A stretch of 22,458 nt of DNA. Source: Sphaeroforma arctica JP610. Taxonomy: Eukaryota; Opisthokonta; Ichthyosporea; Ichthyophonida. A program made the position numbers and the translations under genes. Positions 9,692 through 18,487 of this stretch are shown here, piece by piece; position 1 is the first letter of the stretch; each line of letters begins with the position of its first letter. The notes beneath the pieces were generated by a model. That model worked only from the letters and a program-made list of their open reading frames with translations. It had not been told where the DNA came from and did no database searches. The stretch covers positions 33,863 to 56,320 of the forward strand of contig NW_014040517.1 in the NCBI RefSeq assembly GCF_001186125.1. Direction: 5' to 3'.

Positions 9692-11443
9692 ACTGTCAGC
9701 TAATGGTTCATATGCGTGTGCTGTTTTTGTTATTTCCGTGCGCATGCCTCAATGTGCTTTCATCAAAATTGGACTTTACACAAATCATGACGGTACTATT
9801 TCTTTGCCCGGAAACAACCGTTTACTTGAGATATTAAAAGAGGATTCTCATGTTTCGCAGTATATTCCTGAATTGCGCATATTGATCGGTGCTCACTGTC
9901 GATGATCTTCATACCTCATTTCTATTGCATTTGGGGCTTTATGGGAAAAGTGCGTTTCAGTATTCCTTGGTCACTTCCTTTGTTCACACAAACCCATCGT
10001 CGTGTGTTTTGTTTTCAATCACCAGGAGTGTTGGCATCGTTTTAATAGAGACAACGTGCTCGCGAGGTGATACACGCTTTTCAGAGTGGTTTGGGCCACA
10101 GAGAACAGAAAACAACTTTGATTGCTGTTACTGAAAGCGGAAGTATGAGAATCTCGTGGTACTACAGACTGGCAAATATGGCCCGGATGTGCAACACGCC
10201 AGACAACGGAAATATTCTGGCTGAAAGAAACGTTCAGATGTAGTTCTTTACAAATTATGCGTGTCTCTGAAATTTAATGAAGATGCAGATGCAGCCGTGC
10301 ACTCATAATATATAGCAATCCAGAAGGATATGTAGTAGCGGTGGTCTGCATGATGACCACGTGTGTATATGACACAAGAATGATGGCCTGCATGCTACTT
10401 AATGAATTTTCTGTCGGGGTCTGCAATTTGACATAATCGGTAAGCACTCCCATACTCAGATACCATATTTCAGGCGTGAGGTTCAGTTTTATTTTCAAAA
10501 CGCAGAAACTGGACTTGAAATAACACCAATTTTAATACTATATACCATTAATAAAAGTATGTATATGCAAACATATTTTATTTATGCAGTATGTGGCAAT
10601 TACTTATTTATTTATGTATGTATATATATAATATAATATTTACGTATATATGTGCACATATATGCACACACATATCAATCCATCTACATGCATATGCATG
10701 TGAAAATGCACAACGTATCTTTCAAAACAAATCCAGAGACCTCTATCATTGCGGGCGATACAGTTGCGAGCACGTAGCTAGCCAATTATTATGTATTTGA
10801 CCGTCAGCTACAGAATTTATCGGTTGTTTCATGAAATTCAGTTGCATCTAATTTATGTTCGGACTTCTAATGGCGTATTGGTCTTCGAAGACTTATCAAT
10901 CGGCATCCCCAATGAAGAGCGTCTGAAACGCCTGTTCATGTAGATCGATATCTGAGCACTTACCGAGACGCGTCGCGATTCTCACGGCCAGTAGGTGTTT
11001 GCACTGTCAAAATGGAGTAGAGTATATGCAGTATTACATTATGTCCGTTAAAATTGTCGGACATACAAATATTGGCGTCAGATATCGCAAGCAAGCTTCC
11101 ACAGTGCTATTCATCACACTGATAGCGACGATATAGTGGCTGGAAGTCATTCTGTATTTGTGTACCATGCATGCCGCGCAACCTCAATTGCTAACAAACA
11201 CTATTTATAGCAAGTTAAATAAATGTTTGGTCAACCACGGACGCACTGACCATTTGTAAATTTTCCAATTCGAGATATCGCTTGGTCACCGTATGACACT
11301 TCTAGCGATACAGCTTCCAGGAACGAGAAAAAAATATGCATAGCCCTCGAGTTCGACACTGCAAGATATAACACATCTCAGTCATGCCGCGTAGTGTTCC
11401 TGGTGTAATGACACGAGATACGCTCGCATTCTGCCTATGAACC
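9692..11443. other. Long region without an identified gene
   Basis: Between 9675 and 10137 the plus strand shows open runs of 76 and 82 codons in two frames. They read smoothly but show no known motif and are of chance length. They may be undetected 3' exons of the UBA/LIM gene or nothing. A 74-codon minus-strand frame at 10274-10498 is likewise unsupported. The rest is AT-rich with a TA-rich stretch near 10600-10670. No RNA gene is seen. Confidence 0.4.
10646..10663. repeat. 18-bp perfect palindrome
   Basis: ATATATGTGCACATATAT is its own reverse complement. It sits in TA-rich DNA and is probably a by-product of dinucleotide repeats. Confidence 0.5.
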
Positions 11444-12391
11444 CTAACACGCATAGAATATAGAAGCGAAATGGAAAACATCTATCACAGGACTATTTAT
11501 AACAAACCCATTGAACTCAAAAGAAGTGTACTGAACATATTCACACATTTCACTTACGTAAAACGATCTGTCCGTGAGTACGTTAATGGCAAAATCCAAA
11601 CAGTCACAGAAGTGCTCGCGGATCATTGTGATGTGGAGTCGGCCTTTCAGGGGGCCAGTAACCTGTTTATAGTGGTATATTGAGCAAGCCACAATTAAGA
11701 GATGCTGTTAATACAAGATATTTTGTGTTGTGTCCGTAGTTGGATTCACACGAGTGCGCACATTCGAGGATTCTTATTTCACGGAACTGCGAAGTGATAT
11801 AATCGGTCCACAAGCATGATCCTACAGCATGCACTTGTATGATTGATGCAATCACTCTCGTTCTCGCCGATGATCCGTTGCCTCTATACCGTGGCATATT
11901 TCTAACGTGAAGAAACATAAACTTGCGCTCATTGTGTTAAAATAAACTGGCGAATGTTAGTGCGCTTCTATCAGCATCTGACACTCATCACAAACACAAA
12001 AGGCACAATGCAAGTGGAGCCTTATATAAAGGATGGAATATAGTGTTCTCAATGAAACGACTTTACTGGGAATTTACTGGAGTACCCCTTATCATCACAC
12101 TTGGAATTTACAGCCCATTCAGTCCAAACTCCGTTTTGTCTCGGACGCTGGGCGCATATAGCCTTGTCTGAACGCGCAGAGCGGATGTCAATTAATTAAC
12201 ATAATTGTACGCACCTATTTATATACCGCTAAACATTCACATATCCATATGTAAGTGTACGTATTCGTATATACTACTTTATGAACTTGCTCACCTGATA
12301 CAGTTCACGGTTGTGAGTCGTTCGCACACGCATGGGAGGTCTGAGGTCGACAATTTTGGTGGCTTCCAGCGCGTGATCGGGAAACAAATGA
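11444..12391. other. Unassigned region with open frames on both strands
   Basis: At 11444-11692 both strands are open for about 70-80 codons. The plus frame begins with an ATG at 11471. Another plus frame of about 75 codons ends near 12168. None has a recognisable motif or paired splice sites, and all fall within chance length. I call no gene here. Confidence 0.35.
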
Positions 12392-12893
12392 TTAAGAGCA
12401 AGCAGCGCCTTCGAAGTTTGCTCTGCAAGTAAAAACCCCATAGTGCTTTCAGCTTTGGTACAAAATGAAAACTGCAGATATAGATTGCATTTACCATACT
12501 ATACGGTGTTCACACGCACAATCTCTGTTGACATTTTACATATGATACTGACGCCTGGGATGCAGGCAGTTTTCAAGGTATAAACATACTGAAGTATTTT
12601 CGGGCGTTGCTGCTAAGAATTAGTGGTAGCCGAACAAAAGCGCACACTTCCACTAAGCTTGCATGAACGACGCGTGTTTGACAGTATAATAGCTTCTTTT
12701 GGTTGGATGAAAGTCAAGATATAAGGATGAACATCATCACGACTTTCTAATCCTCAGTTGAAGTATCATAATCGATGAAAATGTTGTTGTGGTCCTATCA
12801 AACAGGCAATAATATTTCGTGTTACACGTGATATCAATGAGCTGAAGCTCGAGAAGCTACAAGTCCGTCAAGATTACATATCCAGATCTGCAG
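12392..12893 (+). CDS. Possible pair of exons, unknown protein
   Basis: A plus-strand frame opens at 12392 after a stop and runs 62 codons to a possible donor (AAG|GTATAA) at 12577. A second exon could run 12806-12893 after AAACAG and before GTACGT, joining in phase 0. The second piece is rich in charged heptad-like residues (INELKLEKLQ). No family is recognised. A different frame is open from 12841 to 13212 (124 codons), so the reading here is not unique. It could be part of an unrecognised gene or a chance alignment of open frames. Confidence 0.22.
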
Positions 12894-13212
12894 GTACGTA
12901 CTTGTAGTTATACCTGACATTATAACTCGCACCCTGAATGATGCCAGCAACTTATCGAATGAACTGAAAGCTCAGCTGATACTTCGTTTACCAGAGACCA
13001 GTTTTGTGAAACTACAATATTCACATATACAGGAATATGAAACTGAATCAAAAACCATCCAACAATCCGACAAAAATAAAAAATGTAGAAACCTTTGTAC
13101 ACTCCGTTTACAAATGAATAGAAATTTAACAAAAAGCTCTACATATCTCACTCACTGTAATCCTCAGGAATGTATTACTGGACCCAAATACATACACAGA
13201 TCCGAAGCATAG
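12841..13212 (+). other. Open frame, 124 codons without a stop, unassigned
   Basis: This is the longest plus-strand open run between 9.7 and 15 kb. It is bounded by TGA and TAG and has its first ATG well inside. The peptide has a plausible helical N-terminal half and a Lys/Asn/Ser-rich tail. The tail overlaps repeat copies listed at 13086-13310, which may explain part of the openness. No homology is recognised. Confidence 0.2.
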
Positions 13213-13625
13213 AATGTTGGAAACTTTATGCACTACAATAAACTCTGATCCCGAGTCTTCCCTGCATCCACCAACTGCTCAAGCACACCAGCGACGATAG
13301 TCGTATGCTAATTACACGTCTTCTGACACTGTCTGTTCACCACACCTATTTATCACGCATGCTTAATGTCGAAACCTTTGTACACTCCGTTCTTAATTAC
13401 AACAACACATACTTTGATCCTGGGCCTCCACTGCAGCCGCCAACTGCTCAAGCACTCCCGCAATGATAGTCTCGTGTAAACATTTGGCTTCTACGGGTCT
13501 TGTACTGCTTTTCTTTAAAATGCTTTGACAGCCTCTCAAACTGATTGTATCAGAGTGTTTCTTGGCCTGCTTCCCCCTAGGCCTAATGTGTGCATTACTG
13601 GACCCAAAGTTCACAAATACGGTTT
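13086..13625. repeat. Two rearranged copies of three short repeat blocks
   Basis: Three blocks occur twice. The block containing CCTTTGTACACTCCG lies at about 13086 and 13372. The block containing CCAACTGCTCAAGCA lies at about 13269 and 13440. The block containing TTACTGGACCCAAA lies at about 13175 and 13597. The order differs between copies, so this is not a simple tandem duplication. The middle block is translated in the minus-strand ORF at 13393-13782 as TIIAGVLEQL; the other copy gives TIVAGVLEQL. Three silent codon differences and a conservative I/V change separate the two. Confidence 0.6.
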
Positions 13626-13782
13626 GACGTTTATGTGTATGTATATGTGACATTTTGGAGTTGCGTTGCGGCACAACTACGTTGTCAGTTGTGATACTGT
13701 GTCGCGATAGGTGTGTCCGCAATGTTTTTCCCGTTGTTCGACTCATTCGCCTGATTTGATTATATTCTTCTTGAGAGTTCAT
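13393..13782 (-). CDS. Hypothetical basic protein, 129 aa
   Basis: An uninterrupted ATG-to-TAA frame on the minus strand, with an in-frame stop close upstream of the ATG. The product is basic and Ser/Thr/His-rich over residues 1-95. It ends in a short helical segment (TIIAGVLEQLAAAVEAQDQS) and a Cys-rich tail (CCCN). The helical segment has a diverged second copy at about 13233-13310. Its differences are partly silent, which suggests, but does not prove, past coding constraint. No signal peptide or membrane helix is evident. The family is not recognised, and one or two ORFs of this length are expected by chance in such a window. A remnant of a repeated gene is possible. Confidence 0.35.
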   Translation of the reverse strand: MNSQEEYNQIRRMSRTTGKTLRTHLSRHSITTDNVVVPQRNSKMSHIHTHKRQTVFVNFGSSNAHIRPRGKQAKKHSDTISLRGCQSILKKSSTRPVEAKCLHETIIAGVLEQLAAAVEAQDQSMCCCN

Positions 13783-13904
13783 ATCCTTCTTCGCTCCTTA
13801 ACTGCGATATTCACACGCATTACACACTGCTCTATACTTACTAAATCGCAACCTATGTATATAAAGTTTAGACTCGAGGACACCCATGAAATACTAGCCT
13901 CTGC

Positions 13905-14192
13905 GTCACTGTATTATACGAACTTACGATGTGATTTCTATACTATACTTACTTTATAAGTGGTTTCTGTATTATACTAACTTTTTTCTAAGTGGTTTCT
14001 GTGTTATGCTTTCTTCCTAAGTGATTTGGACTAATTGATTACTAAGTGAATGCTGTACTATACTATACTTACTCAGTGGTTGATGCACTAAATACCTACC
14101 AAGTGATTGCTGTACTATACTATACTCACTTTTAGTGCTTGCTCTACTTTACTTACAATAAGTGATTGTTGTATTAACTTACCAAGTAACCG
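13905..14192. repeat. Degenerate minisatellite, ~10 units of 25-32 bp
   Basis: The approximate unit is CTGTACTATACTTAC followed by a variable few bases and AAGTGATTG. About ten imperfect copies follow each other head to tail. Several units carry an internal doubling of ACTAT, so unit length drifts. The array ends where sequence becomes GC-richer around 14195. Confidence 0.8.
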
Positions 14193-15117
14193 CTCTGCTC
14201 TAGCCTCTCGGGCCGATAGCACTGGCTCGCTCTGGGCTCTATCGTGTGACTTGATGGTGTGACCTTACAAAGAGGGAAAAGCCCGCCCATTTGGCATTTA
14301 TCAGTTTAATCTGGTTTAATGTTCGGTACACTTCTTACAACCTGATGGGGATTTGGATTTAAATACGATTGCCATTTGACCCAAATTTTGACGGAATTTC
14401 CATAGCCACCTAAAAGAACAATTTCCAACAACAACAAAATCTACCGTCTGTTTTTTTTAATGTTTTTTTTTTGGGTCATTTTTCCCCAAAATACATTATG
14501 GCCAGCTCAAGCCTCAACCCTTCAAGGTTCAAGCCCAATAGTCCAACGCCCCAAGAGCAAAGGGCAAGCAGTTATGTACTAACAGTACTATGTACACAGT
14601 TACACTGCCAAAGAGCCGCTGCCTCACTGAGAGTGACACTGTGAGTCTGTGACTGGGTCAGCAAGAGTCAGGACACTGACTCGCCCACTCAGGCTCTCCC
14701 TACATAGTCCCTTCTTCTATATCATCGATTCGTATGGCGCATGGCAGTCGAAATTAAAGAATTACATAGCCTTCTGAAAATAGAACAAGAGAATTAACCC
14801 AAAAAATAAAATACAAATTCACAAAAACTGTTATTTGATTGGAAGATTATGAAAACGGGTGCTCGCGAATTTCGATACGTTCTGTGGGGCTTCCGCTATG
14901 CTAGTCATTACTCTTTACCAGGTTTGCAACTATCGCTGTGACCTGTAGCCCGTGGGCCGTGGCATATGAAATACTTACAACATCCTATTGTGCCTGTCTA
15001 TTGTACAACTGCTAGGTGCAGTACAGTTTATCGACTAGTGTGTTGTATCGAGTGGTATGACTACTATCTCTTATCAAATTGTCTAACAAAGTAGCATTAC
15101 TTAATACTGAATGGATT
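14193..15117. other. Intergenic region upstream of the DUF2985-like gene
   Basis: It contains two T-rich runs (14450-14473) and a GC-richer block (14500-14710) with short internal repeats of GAGTC/CACTG type. I found no terminal inverted repeats, target-site duplications or coding frame. The promoter of the downstream membrane-protein gene probably lies in its right half. Confidence 0.4.
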
Positions 15118-16329
15118 ATGTATCTTACAATGACTACGGGTGACGTTAATGAAGTTCCAGACCGCAAGAGCGATGGAGCAATTGCAGCTAATGCAGCTGG
15201 CGCGACGCCCACAGTATCAGCTTTGAATGATACTTGCAAAGAGAGAGAAAGTAGTGGTACAGCACATGCAGTAGCTACAATTGATCCGACTAGTGATGAT
15301 AAGAATCCGGTAGATGCTAGAAATCAGAGCGACATATCCAGTGACACTACACGTGCACAACCCATATTAGTTGAGATGGACAACGGTGACAAACCTGATA
15401 ACCCTGACAAGGCAGCATACCTAGTATGGAAACGCACTCCCAAAGACGCTACGAAGTGTGAGAGGCTAAGAGACTGGCTACTGTATGCGATCGATGCCAC
15501 ATTCCTATCTACCCCTGCGGTAGTGATATGGTTAATTCTGGTTGTGATCGTAGGTGCTTTTTTTTTTCTCTTGGCGGTGGGCGCCCTGAAAATTGGTAAC
15601 GAGGACAATACAAAGGAGTGGCTTAATTACAGTATACAGGCCTTGAATGTTCTGTTTACGTACACAGCTATATTTACTCTCGTATGGCGTTTGTCCAATG
15701 CTGTACACCTTCTCACCGAGCGTAGAAGCTCAGAGAGGGGTTTGGATATGTATGGCCAGCCCACTATGAGTATCTGGTTCCACTTATCCCATACACGGAG
15801 ATTGATGATCACATTGACACTTCTTGTAAATTGTGTCACCCAATATCTCAATCAAGCCATGCGACTCGTCTACTTCAGTGTAGAAGACAGTCAATCTATG
15901 CCCGGAGTCCTGTTAACAAACCTGTTCTTTGTGATCTCGTTTTTGGCCGGGGCCATCGCGGGTGTGGCGCAGTTAGCAGGAGAGTCGAAGCTGCGTCACT
16001 TGCACCCACATATATACCGGTGGAGTGGCATGACAGATCCTGTTGACAAATTATACCGTTTATACTGTAGTATAGTTCATTCAAGAGATGAAGGTCTAAA
16101 TCTCAGCACAACTAATCTTGGGCGGAGGCGAAGCGCATTTGCGTTTAATCCATTCGGCAAGTCAGCTGTACCCAGGAGAGGTACCACTGGCATAATAGTG
16201 GAGGAACCAGTTGATTCCGGGCAGCCAAGAAATGATACTACTAGCATAGTAGAGAAGCCAGCAGATGTCGGAAGATCAATACGAGACCTCGCTGACGTTA
16301 TCGCTGAGGAGCCAGTGAAGTCGGTCTGA
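15118..16329 (+). CDS. Four-helix membrane protein, DUF2985-like, 403 aa
   Basis: A single open frame with no intron. The first ATG is at 15118 and another is at 15130; both have A at -3. Upstream in-frame codons reach a stop at 15058 without an earlier ATG. Counting from 15118, residues 1-130 are polar, Asp/Ser/Thr-rich and probably cytosolic and disordered. Predicted membrane helices lie near 134-158, 172-192, 227-247 and 263-287. Between helices 1 and 2 is the block NTKEWLNYSIQALNVLF followed by TLVWR, and later comes a GLDMYG segment. These resemble DUF2985, a family known mainly from fungi and often found beside PLAC8 domains; its biochemical role is unknown. PLAC8 itself is not seen. 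The C-terminal 50 residues hold three imperfect repeats built on (I/V)(V/A)E(E/K)P(V/A). A ten-T run inside the coding region (helix 1, encoding FFF) is a possible sequencing weak spot. Membrane topology is well supported, the family name moderately. Confidence 0.7.
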   Translation: MYLTMTTGDVNEVPDRKSDGAIAANAAGATPTVSALNDTCKERESSGTAHAVATIDPTSDDKNPVDARNQSDISSDTTRAQPILVEMDNGDKPDNPDKAAYLVWKRTPKDATKCERLRDWLLYAIDATFLSTPAVVIWLILVVIVGAFFFLLAVGALKIGNEDNTKEWLNYSIQALNVLFTYTAIFTLVWRLSNAVHLLTERRSSERGLDMYGQPTMSIWFHLSHTRRLMITLTLLVNCVTQYLNQAMRLVYFSVEDSQSMPGVLLTNLFFVISFLAGAIAGVAQLAGESKLRHLHPHIYRWSGMTDPVDKLYRLYCSIVHSRDEGLNLSTTNLGRRRSAFAFNPFGKSAVPRRGTTGIIVEEPVDSGQPRNDTTSIVEKPADVGRSIRDLADVIAEEPVKSV

Positions 16330-16711
16330 TTCGACATTAGCTTGGTCAATCAGTCTTGATATCGCCTTTAATGGAGGCTCGATTTGCCTAGCGATGCTAG
16401 AAATCACGGCAGACCTCGATTGAAAAGAAACTTAAATGGTTGGAGCGACTTGATATGCCTACAAGTCGATGCCGACCCCACCCCTTTTGCAAACCCCTGA
16501 CCTAACACCAGGCTCGTTAAGGAGCGTCGATACTCCATTACTGTATGCTATAGAAGCATGGATTTATGTCTGTGATATGCAAATCGTCTTGGCCCACAAC
16601 AAAGTGTCTAATAACATTTACCTATTCCAGAGCATGCTACTTCCGATTCGAGCGATGGGAATTGCACTGCACCTCTGTACTGAATATAGTATAGCATATA
16701 AAAAGAAAAGA

Positions 16712-16717
16712 AATAAA
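16712..16717 (+). terminator. Candidate polyadenylation signal of the DUF2985-like gene
   Basis: AATAAA lies about 380 bases after the stop codon and is the first canonical signal downstream. That distance is on the long side. Confidence 0.25.
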
Positions 16718-18052
16718 GATATTCAGGCATCTCATTTGACGTATTGATAGACCTTACTATATTAAGCATGTCTTGAAGAGTGGCGGTGTGGGCCTGAACC
16801 AACGACACCATTGTCATGGGCAATCTTGATTTCAACCAAGTCTTTAAGACTAATGTATTGGCAAGGCCTGGAAAAAAACAAGGTCAGTGAGTGCAAGGTT
16901 GCGTGTGCAAAATGGTTCGCGGGTGTTTGTATGGGGCTGACAAGTTATAAGCTCGTACGGTTTTATCACGATTGTTGGATGCCAGCAAAAGATCAGAATA
17001 CTACGAACAATTCTATCGAATCTTGTCGCGGACAATCTTCCGGGTTTTCAAACAAGATATCTCAGAGGGCGATTAAATATAAATAGTAATGGTCAGCGGA
17101 AGATGTATATCGCTTCTGGTTGTGCAGGCATTAATGCTGTTCTGTGTAGTGCTAGACTGGAAGTTCTGGCCTGTCGTTTCCCTACTCCGACCAGAAGAAT
17201 ACCTTATAGTGAAGTGGCCCGTTCGTATACTAGTCTCTCTCCGAGAAAAGACTAATCGTGTATATCACTAAACTCCTATTTCGTTCTTTGTAGAATGGAA
17301 ATAGCTCAATCGTAAGCTGGGGGTGTAATGCTTTCTCTTCCACTAAATAACGGTAATTTCATACGAAGTGGAAAAATTCTCAAAGGCACACCGGCATGTC
17401 GTCAAACTGCTAATACTTGGGAATAAACTCGACAACAGAATTCGCACTGGCAAAATCAGCCCATTTGAAAACACTAAGCTCAAGAATTCGTACCTTTGTG
17501 TATTCTGGTTTAGTGTTTTACGATTCGAAAAAAACCTTTGAGAGACAGTATCATTATTTAGAATTCGAAGTTCGGCGATAAATAAACATACGTTAACCTC
17601 AAGTACTTCGATAACTTTTTGTTATGCAATATGTCACTATTACATGTGTGCGTTTCACGCCAATAACATCGTGCACGATGATAATTCTAAACTTTTAATC
17701 TATGAAATGTTGCTTTTAAGACTGTATATTCATTCGGTCTCGCCACTGCAGTACTGCCCTAGCGCCAATTTTCATGTGATGCCAACGGAGTAATCGCCAC
17801 AACGGTACAACAAGACCTAAAATGTGCGATTGTATGAGGTATGGACATTCAGGACTGCCATTCTCACATCAAGCGAGTACTGCAGCTAGATGCAACTGAT
17901 TCTCTGACTGTATGCTGTGCCGGGCCAAGCGGTTGTACATACCGTCGGAGATTGTACGCCTTCGAAGACTCGTTACCTTAGCCTCCTGAAGCGCGCTTAT
18001 CTAAGGTGATACTTCCGTAATGGGACAAGATCTCTCCTTCTCAGACAAACTC

Positions 18053-18074
18053 ATATATATATATATATATATAT
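18053..18074. repeat. (AT)n microsatellite
   Basis: About eleven AT units without interruption, in the region between the convergent genes. Confidence 0.9.
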
Positions 18075-18487
18075 CCGTTTGGCATGCTGGTACATCCGCT
18101 TCCCGGGACACATACACACCTACTTTCATGCATTATCTACTTGCATGTGGCTATTGCTGTGTGCACGACAGTGTTGGGTCTCGGACACCTTCCAACCAAA
18201 ACGCAGCAATATATACAGCATCCAATGAGATGATCGCTATACTATTCCAGTGTCGTCAGTGTGCTGCTAAGACTACCCATCTCAGTGTAGATCAATCCAA
18301 ATTACTTCTAACTTATAGCCGTCTAGCCACGGATCGCGCATGTAATGCTCTCTAATCGTATGCTTATCGAGTACAAACAGCTGTACAACCAGTAATCCAA
18401 ATCATTAGCAATGAACTATGCATGTATCCCGAAGCGTACGCCGTATGTGCATCACCGCTACACTATGATTATATCCGCATTGCTACA

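Larger units (their letters stand above)
16330..18487. other. Intergenic region between convergent genes
   Basis: The DUF2985-like gene points in from the left and the PLC-X gene from the right. Open frames of 60-110 codons exist (for example 16469-16747 and 18020-18355), but none has a motif, paired splice sites or plausible composition. The frame at 18020 runs through an AT repeat. No RNA gene was recognised. Confidence 0.45.

Noticed and set aside
11444-11692. Open frames on both strands, possible overlapping genes
   Set aside because: Each is about 70-80 codons, within chance for this composition. No motif or paired splice sites were found.
14500-14540. Pol III B-box-like string GGTTCAAGCCC at about 14525, suggesting a tRNA or SINE
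   Set aside because: No A box at the right distance, no cloverleaf and no poly-A or T tail in the right place.
15011-15117. Earlier start of the membrane-protein frame at TTG 15079
   Set aside because: It is not an ATG, and eukaryotic initiation at TTG is unlikely. ATG codons at 15118 and 15130 have good context.
17290-17330. tRNA-like D-arm string TAGCTCAATCGTAAGC
   Set aside because: No matching acceptor, anticodon or T-arm can be folded around it.
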